A DNA stretch of 64,000 bases, from the NCBI GenBank assembly GCA_026120185.1, contig JANUWF010003379.1:434001-498000 (forward strand), written 5' to 3'. Shown here in pieces: positions 57,603-64,000 of this stretch. The DNA comes from Voacanga thouarsii. Taxonomy: Eukaryota > Streptophyta > Magnoliopsida > Gentianales > Apocynaceae. How positions within the stretch are numbered: position 1 is the stretch's first letter; the number at the start of each line of letters is the position of its first letter. Under the pieces are notes generated by a model, which was not told where the DNA came from, made no database searches, and saw only the letters and a list, made by a program, of their open reading frames with translations. Made by a program: the position numbers and the translations under genes.

Positions 57603-58936
57603 TGTTGTGCCCTAGAGGCAATCACTTGTACATTGTGTATGACACATTTTATTTTAATAAAAGGCATTATTTATCTTACAGTTTCTTTTGTTTACTTTTA
57701 AGTAATATAACTGTTCGATAAAGTCCCTAGTACAACACTGTGTTAAGGAAATCATGATAGAGATCATGATATGAGATTCCTGCTACACTATATAGGATTA
57801 GTACTTAAATAATCCCTAGTCATAGTATTAATGAGACAAGATTAATGCATTAAGATTTCCTGATTTGATCAAGCGGTAGTTCTCATATCTGTGAGTATTA
57901 AAATACTCAAAGTTAACACATAGCTTGTTAATGGAACAAATTCATTAGATGACCTAACTTTGAGATAATCACATGGATAACTATTTAGTGCCAGTGATAT
58001 AATCTCAATATAGCAAACGTGCAAGTATCCTTAGACTTGAAATCTCCAATGTACTTTGTTTACTGAGCATTGTACTTTGATTCCAATCTTTGGAGCTCGA
58101 TCGAGGGCTACCTATGGGATGGATATTGGGTACATTGTGAGGTAAACAAAAGTAATTGAGAGTGTCAATAAAGGATTCACTACTCCTAATATTAAGGGTG
58201 AATATTTCACGGCCACTTGTAGAAATTACTACTCGAGAAGTCCTTGGCCAAGGCATATGTGTATTGAAAATAGTTCCAATTGATACACATCTAGAGTAGT
58301 GGGTTCCTGGTACAAATACTATTGTATTTAGGCCAGAATTAATTCTGGAGGGAGTTGGCCCTAATTCCGTACTCCAAACCAAATGAGATATTGTATGGTG
58401 AAAGGAGTTAATTGCACTGAAATTTGTTATTAAAGGGTTCATGTCAAGCCACTTGACTTCCTGGACTCTTGGGTGGTCATGATATGTTACTAGATACTGC
58501 TCATGATCTGGGAATATGGGTTTATTAATTGATGAATTAATAAACCAATCCTGATTAGAATTAATAGGATTAATTCTAATTAATTATGGATTATTAATCT
58601 CAAAGACGTTTGGATTAATTCATGTTCTCTACCAATTGACTGGGAAACCTAATAGGTCACACTCAATATAGGATTATATACTCAAGATGTCATTTGAAAA
58701 TGTAGTGGGTTTAATTGAGAGAAAGAGAAGTTGTTGTGGATAAATTATAATTAGTTATAATTTATGGTCTAAATTTTAATTGTGAAAACTTGATATTTCC
58801 AATTACAATTAGGGAATTCTAATAGGATTAGAATTCTCAGTTTTAGCAGGATTTTTCGATTATATATATATGATATAATCGAAACCCTAACTAAGGTTGG
58901 ATAAACGGACACTCTAGGCAACACACAACCTTCTTT

Positions 58937-58985
<49 letters not shown>

Positions 58986-59328
58986 GCTCTTGAAGCAAAC
59001 AGCCCTAGCCGCCATCTTTTTCTGTTAGCACAGGAAATTTTAGTGCTTGAGTATTCCTCTGTGTGGATTACTATTAGAGATAATCACACACTGTGATTAT
59101 AGTGGTTAAACGTTCAACTCTCATGAAGTTGGATTAAGAGGATTGCTGAATCACGCCTCAACTTGAAGAAGAAATTTTTGTTCTTCAGACGATCAAACAA
59201 AGTTAAAAAGCTGCTACCTTTATTATCTTTATATCTTGTTTTCCACACACAAGTGGATCTTGGGATGGTATTTCATTTTATTTTTTGCTGCGCCGTATAG
59301 GATACGAGCCTGAGATATCCAACTAGAT
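57603..59328 (+). mobile_element. H2: solo copia-type LTR inside E2
   Basis: A 1,726-bp insert beginning TGTTGTGCCCTAGAGGC. Flanking five bases GTTAA (57598-57602) and GTTAG (59329-59333) agree in four, and E1 is uninterrupted at this position. The terminal CA is changed. It contains a CT microsatellite (58939-58982). The minus-strand frame 58442-58005 (145 codons) lies wholly inside this LTR and has no domain, so it is not called as a gene. Confidence 0.85.
58939..58982. repeat. (CT)n microsatellite in H2
   Basis: Uninterrupted CT run; it produces a poly-Arg/Glu frame on the minus strand that is an artefact. Confidence 0.95.
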
Positions 59329-60445
59329 GTTAGTACACTCTTTCATCTCTAAATAAACTGCGGTATATAGAAGGATATTTTAGTTATTTTGCCTGTAGGT
59401 CGAAGACATAGCTAACGCAACATTATCTTTGGGGTTAATATTTCCTTATAGTGATATTAGAAATTATTTAAAATGTAAAATACAACTATTTATATAACAA
59501 GGGTATTTTGGTCATTTTAGTAGCCAAAGCGATATGTCTTTTTGGTCTTCGAAATAGCTTGTAAGTCCTAATTATTTTAGGTCGAGGAAATGGTCTCAAT
59601 TTAAAAGGATTTTATTTTATTCAGGAAATCTAATTTATTTTTGGATTGGAATAAAATAAAGGAACGAGAGAAATTAATTTTATTATCTAGTTTAATTAGT
59701 TAATTAATTATTCAGGGCCTAAGCCCAGATTGAATAATTAGAAAATTAACCTGGGCTAAAACTAGTTAATAAAAGACTTAAATAATTATTTTAGTTCATT
59801 TGGGATCATTAATTATTTATTAGGTTATTTTAATAGGCTCAAGAAATAAATAATTAATAATTATTATTTTTGGACTTATTGGGTCCAAGGAAAATAATAA
59901 GTTAATTTTGGCCCAACAGCCTGAACTAAAGGGTTATTTTGATTCACGGAATAGAAGAGTTAAGGATTACCCCAAATCTCTTCTGTTGATAGCCTCAGGG
60001 AGTTTTGAAATATCAAAACCCCAATATTTTGGTTATCTGGTATTTTGAATAGTCGGGTGTTCTTCTTCTTCTTCACTAGAGACACATGACACAAAGAAAA
60101 AAAGCCAGAGCTTATTCTCTTACTCATTCATATCATTTCTTCTTTTCATCTTCTTGATTTAGCTAATTAATAGCAAAGGTTCAAGAAGGGTCATTCCTCG
60201 CCTAAATTGTTTCACCAACTAGTTTGGGCGGTGGAATATTCTGAGAAGTGGAAAGCTTTGCGTTTATGCCAAGGAGAAATCGAAGGATCGCTGATTTTTT
60301 GCTGGAATCGTTATCAAGACAAGTAGCCACTCCAGTGGTTAGCATCTCTTCTTCTCAGCTAAACAGACCAAGGACACGCAAAAGTATATGTTTTTTACTT
60401 TCCGTTGCATCGTGTCTGGTGCTTTTTCTGATTTTATTCACAGCA

Positions 60446-61203
60446 TGCATGGCCTCTGTGTGTTTTCAATGCATCAGAAGTGTTCATAAAAAGCTGTTCA
60501 AGAACTTTAGCTATTTGAAATTGCAGCTGCATTGGTTATCAGAGAATACTCTTTGGATGTACTATGATAACAGTAAGGTGTTTTTGCAAGTTCATTGTGG
60601 TGATACAAAAAAAGCTGTTGATATTTTTCGAGTTTCTGGAAACAGTGTTTCTTTACAGAAAGATCGAAGTAAATAGATTAATTTTAAAGCTAGTGAATGT
60701 TCAGGGATGAAATGATGAAGAAATTCTGAATTTTTTTAGATTTTTAAGAAATGATTGTGTTAGTAAAGTTTTGTAATTTTAAAGTGTTGTATTATTGTTA
60801 TATGTTTAAATAAAATAATTTATGAATCAGTTTTATTTTGTTTTATGTTAGTTTTTCAAATTCTTTAATTATTAAATTTGTTCCATTGGTTGTACATTTT
60901 TCATTGAATTTAGGTTGTTATTTGTTTTTTTGAAATTTTGTTTGGGACAAATAATTATATGAAGTAGAATGAACAAAATAGCAATGGCAAGTAGGAAGTG
61001 TTTGTACTTGAAAAGATGTTTGTACCTTACTATTACCTTTGAAACATTTAGAGAAAGAAAACTTACTATTGTTCGACCGAGCAAAATCTAAGTTCTTACT
61101 CTCTTAGAGACACCATTAAACAATTGGTTTTTCAAGCAAATAATAAGAGCAAAATCCACTAAATCCTCATATTGTTAAGTGTTGGAAGACAGTGTAGTCG
61201 TGC
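60446..61203. other. Unassigned AT-rich sequence after E2
   Basis: Nothing recognisable as a domain. The open frame 60248-60676 starts inside LTR E2 and ends here, so it is chimeric. T-rich on the plus strand. It may be target-site DNA flanking the copia element. Confidence 0.35.
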
Positions 61204-61347
61204 TCAGTAGCATTCGAAATGCTGATTGTATTAGATCTCGAAAAAACCCTTTTACAGAGCTCTGTCTCGTCAGTCTCAGTAGCATTTGAAGACCCGATTG
61301 CATTAGATCTCGGGAAATCCTTTTTACAAAGCTTTATCTCGTCTGTA
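61204..61347. repeat. 72-bp tandem duplication
   Basis: Two diverged units starting at 61204 and 61276, both beginning TCAGTAGCATT and containing TTAGATCTCG about 30 bases later. Confidence 0.8.
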
Positions 61348-61732
61348 TTTGTACTAGTAGCATAAGAGAGAGAAGGTGTATCAAAGAAGGACTGTGCGTG
61401 AGTTTCAAGTGTGTTGGAGGTCCGATTTCTTTTGATTTCCCAATAGCTTTGTGTAATTTTATTGTTTTTTTTTTTTTTGTATTTGTTGTTTAATCTCTGA
61501 ACCTTGATGATAAATCTGTTAGGTAATTAGTAAATCATGGGAAATCCTTTTTATGGAGCTCCGTCTTGTCTGTATTTGTACCAAAAGCATAAGAGAGAGG
61601 AAGCGTATCAAAGAAGCACAGTGCGTGAGTTTCGACTGTGTTGGAGGTCCGATTTCTTTTGATTTCCCAATAGCTTCGTGTAATTTTTTTTTATTTTTTG
61701 GGTATTTGTTGTTTAATTTTCGAACCTTATCC
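61312..61732. repeat. 227-bp-period tandem duplication
   Basis: 61312-61508 and 61539-61732 share GGGAAATCCTTTTTA, CATAAGAGAGAG, TGTGTTGGAGGTCCGATTTC and GTATTTGTTGTTTAAT in the same order. Frames within it (61553-61738) have no counterpart in the other copy. Confidence 0.85.
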
Positions 61733-62080
61733 AGTTAAAATTTGTTAAGTTTAACATTATGTTTAGCTAATTTTCATGGGTTTTTTTCTTATTTTTGATG
61801 TAGAAATTAAGGTTTTGTTTTGTCCTTTGTTTTTTTTTTTTTTTTTGGTGGTTTTTTATTATTTGGTAAAGGTGTTGATGATATATCTGTTAGATAATTT
61901 GTTTTTTGTTAGAGGTGAAGTACAGACGATGTGGACTAAAGGTCAATTAATTAGTATCAATAGCATATAGTGGTTATATTTGCCTCTTTAAACCACTAAA
62001 GGCATTTGATATGTAGTGGGTTTCTTCATAGTGTCAGTATCAGTAGCATCATGCTATTATAAGAAGAAAAGTATATAAGA

Positions 62081-62431
62081 AATAATACATTTGATGTTTG
62101 AAGTCTTATCCTTGATAGTCTGCAAGAAGAAAAAGTATCTGAGAAACAATACATTTTCCCCTGTTCTTTTATCCTATCCTTTTACTGTTTCATGAATTTA
62201 TTTAATGTAGGTGCTATTGCAGTAAGTTGTTCCTTCATTGTTCCATTGTTCCATTTTTCATTTGCTAAAAAATAATACATTTGCTGTTTAATTCTTATCC
62301 TTGATAGTGTGCAAGAAGAAAAAGTATATGAGAAATAATACATTTTTCCTTTTTTTTATTCTATCGTTTTGCTGTTTCATGAATTTATTTAATGTAGGTG
62401 CTATTGCAAGAAGTTGTTCCTTCATTGCTCC
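62081..62431. repeat. 190-bp-period tandem duplication
   Basis: 62081-62244 and 62271-62431 share AATAATACATTTG, GCAAGAAGAAAAAGTAT and TTAATGTAGGTGCTATTGCA. The shared TTTAATGTAG and CTATTGCAG resemble intron 3' ends, but no exon with a conserved frame follows. Confidence 0.85.
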
Positions 62432-63387
62432 ATATTCAAGGGTACTTGTTTTTCCATTTTTCATTTTAGTTCTGTAAATTGTTATTCCATTTACTGTTCT
62501 ACAGATGAAGGTGTATTTATTTATTTGTTTTGTTTGATGAAATTTCAGGTTTTGTTTGACGGAAACAGGTTAGAGAAGTTAAAAAATGAAGGAAATTTGT
62601 TCATTTTGGTAACTTTGGGTAAGTTTGGTTAGTTGCATCATATGTTTGAGTAACCTAGTTATTGTAAGTTGTATTGTGTGAATAAGAAGTACAAAACAAT
62701 GTCTCTTCTTATGCACTGCTCATAAACATATGGAACATAAATTAACATTGTACTCCTTGTTTTTAATGTAAAACGCACACTCATTCTTCCTACTGCAGTA
62801 GTATCAACTATTAAAAGTCTTTTTTGTTTAGTTACTTTTGACATAGATAAGTGGGATTTTAGTGTGTGTATATGCACTTTAGAGTTTTCAATTTGTTAGG
62901 ATTTCAAGTGACTGTGATTTAGTACTTTGTTTCACTGAATAAAGATCGTATACTCTGTGCATTGTAACTTGTTGTGTTTTTTGTCTACAATTGTGTTTTT
63001 ATTTAGAGATCTGTTTAGGAAGATCTTTTGTTTTGGCAGAATTTATTTGTTTCTGAGGTATGGGTATGTTATTTTGTTTGATTTATTCAGCTTCTAAGTT
63101 TGTCCCAATCTCTTGGCTTTGATCGGCAGTTTTAGCTATTTGTTCATGGATCTTAGCCTTCTTTTTCAGCTAAGAAACCATAAAGGAATTCAATAACGTT
63201 CAACCGTCGTTATTATTTTTAACAGTGGTTATTTAACAGTGACATTCAATTCCTGTTGGTTCAGTCTTTTAGTGTTATATTTATCATTCAATCAATTTTA
63301 GTAATGTTGTTATAGAAACATGTATTTTTGCTTGAATCAAGATTTTGTAAATAATGAACATAGGTTGTTATCTGTTAAGGTAGATAT

Positions 63388-63760
63388 GCTATAAGCTTTG
63401 TAGATGTGATTGTGTGCTAAATATATTGGTCGTCAATATAACCATAATTAGGCAACCATTCGGTGTTTTGCGACAATGGTTTACCATCAGAAACCCACGT
63501 ATGATGCACTATTTCATGAAAACATTAATAGAAATGAATATATAAATGTATTTTTTATTCAAATGTACAAAATCATAAGGGAATTTTGCTAAGTTATATG
63601 TACTATAAGCTTTGTGAATTTCATTTTGTGCCAAGTATATTGGGTGTCAATATAAACATGTTTGGAGAACCATTCGGTGTTTTGCGATGATGGTTTACCA
63701 TCAAAAGCCCATGTATGATGCACAATTTCATGAAAATATTAACAGAATTGAATATGTAAA
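63388..63760. repeat. 212-bp-period tandem duplication
   Basis: 63388-63550 and 63600-63760 share CTATAAGCTTTGT, ACCATTCGGTGTTTTGCGA, TGGTTTACCATCA and GTATGATGCAC in order, with scattered substitutions. Confidence 0.85.
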
Positions 63761-64000
63761 TGTGTCTAATTTTCTTATGAATGGACTTGCACTTGGTGCT
63801 TTTTCTATAATTTTGGTTTTTGATTGTTGGTGGAACATTTCTTTTTTTTTTTTTTTTTTTTACAAATTATGCTTAAAGGCTAAGATTTGTAAATATTTAC
63901 TGAACAATGTATAAGTTATGTTGTTCCAAGCAAAGGAGAAAATAGAAATAGAAATATTCAATATTTTCAAAAAAGTGTTGGTAATTGTAGCAGATATTCC

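Larger units (their letters stand above)
56845..60445 (+). mobile_element. E2: copia 3' LTR, split by H2
   Basis: Starts TGTTAGAATATATACC right after the copia RNase H, and a purine-rich stretch (GTGAGAGA) precedes it. It matches E1 (13690-15683) in complement on both sides of the nested H2. The right end is placed at 60445 (ATTCACAGCA) by alignment and is tentative. Without H2 it is about 1.87 kb, against 1.99 kb for E1. No target duplication can be tested because the 5' end of the element is missing. Confidence 0.82.
61733..64000. other. Unassigned AT/T-rich region outside the duplications
   Basis: No gene found on either strand. T-runs at 61440-61480, 61830-61850 and 63840-63862. Frames at 61776-61970, 62414-62632 and 63687-63914 are Phe/Leu-rich products of poly-T sequence with no domain. 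It could be intronic or intergenic host DNA, or an unrecognised transposon. Confidence 0.35.

Noticed and set aside
58005..58442. A 145-codon minus-strand open frame
   Set aside because: Lies wholly in solo LTR H2, is on the antisense strand, and the homologous part of LTR H (52700-53300) does not preserve it.
60248..60676. A 142-codon open frame with a hydrophobic segment, possibly a small membrane protein gene
   Set aside because: Its first half lies in the end of copia LTR E2 and aligns (with gaps) to LTR E1 in complement. The frame crosses the LTR boundary at about 60445, so it is chimeric and without a recognisable domain.
62081..62431. Exon/intron structure of a host gene, suggested by repeated TTTAATGTAG and CTATTGCAG
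   Set aside because: No conserved reading frame follows either acceptor-like site, and the sequence is a tandem duplication in T-rich DNA.
1..64000. CRISPR array, bacterial operon or phage-like defence system
   Set aside because: There are no regularly spaced direct repeats with unique spacers, no ribosome binding sites ahead of packed genes, and all coding traces are plant retrotransposon domains.

Overview
This 64 kb window is intergenic DNA from a flowering plant, most likely a eudicot. The inference rests on its content: Ty3/gypsy elements of plant lineages (Tat, Tekay-type chromovirus and a further chromovirus-like element), Ty1/copia elements, hAT-like non-autonomous transposons, AT-rich composition and many dinucleotide microsatellites. 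I found no intact host gene, rRNA, tRNA or CRISPR array. Every recognisable reading frame belongs to a transposable element and is broken. Lineage names come from motif style, not from a search.

Layout. The outermost host is a very decayed Tat-lineage Ty3/gypsy element (A, + strand, about 1080-54660), split by later insertions. Its gag (1080-2368) is cut by a 9.3 kb head-to-head complex of long LTRs (L complex, 2369-11660). Its protease region (11661-12759) is cut by a hAT-like element (M1, 12760-15834) that carries a solo copia LTR (E1, 13690-15683). A short A piece follows (15835-16008). Then a whole Tekay-type element (C, about 16009-46639) sits inside A. A resumes with RT, RNase H and integrase (46645-50450), a minisatellite, and an antisense reading frame that is itself split by a copia LTR (H, 51251-53679) carrying a hAT MITE (52060-52693).

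Inside C: 5' LTR, PBS and decayed gag/protease; a 4.24 kb solo LTR (L3, 21207-25448) with a perfect 5-bp target duplication; an RT fragment followed by an out-of-order second gag; two minus-strand elements (G inserted in the RT of F, F inserted in C's 3' LTR); and a minus-strand LTR (D, 34566-45828) also in C's 3' LTR. D hosts a younger Tekay-type element (B, 35494 to about 45109) of the same family as C. B keeps a 3,841-bp LTR, an initiator tRNA-Met PBS, an acidic pre-gag ORF, gag, protease, RT, RNase H, integrase, chromodomain and PPT.

55035-60445 is copia-derived: a D-type LTR with a PBS-like site, joined directly to a copia RNase H, then a copia 3' LTR (E2) holding another solo LTR (H2). 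60446-64000 is AT-rich, unclassified, and contains several diverged local tandem duplications.

Nothing here acts as a working pathway. The informative content is structural: exact target-site duplications that order the insertions, LTR ends joined in unusual ways, a templated filler at a repaired break, paired GC-rich palindromes in two LTRs, and stop codons mostly explainable by cytosine-deamination transitions.
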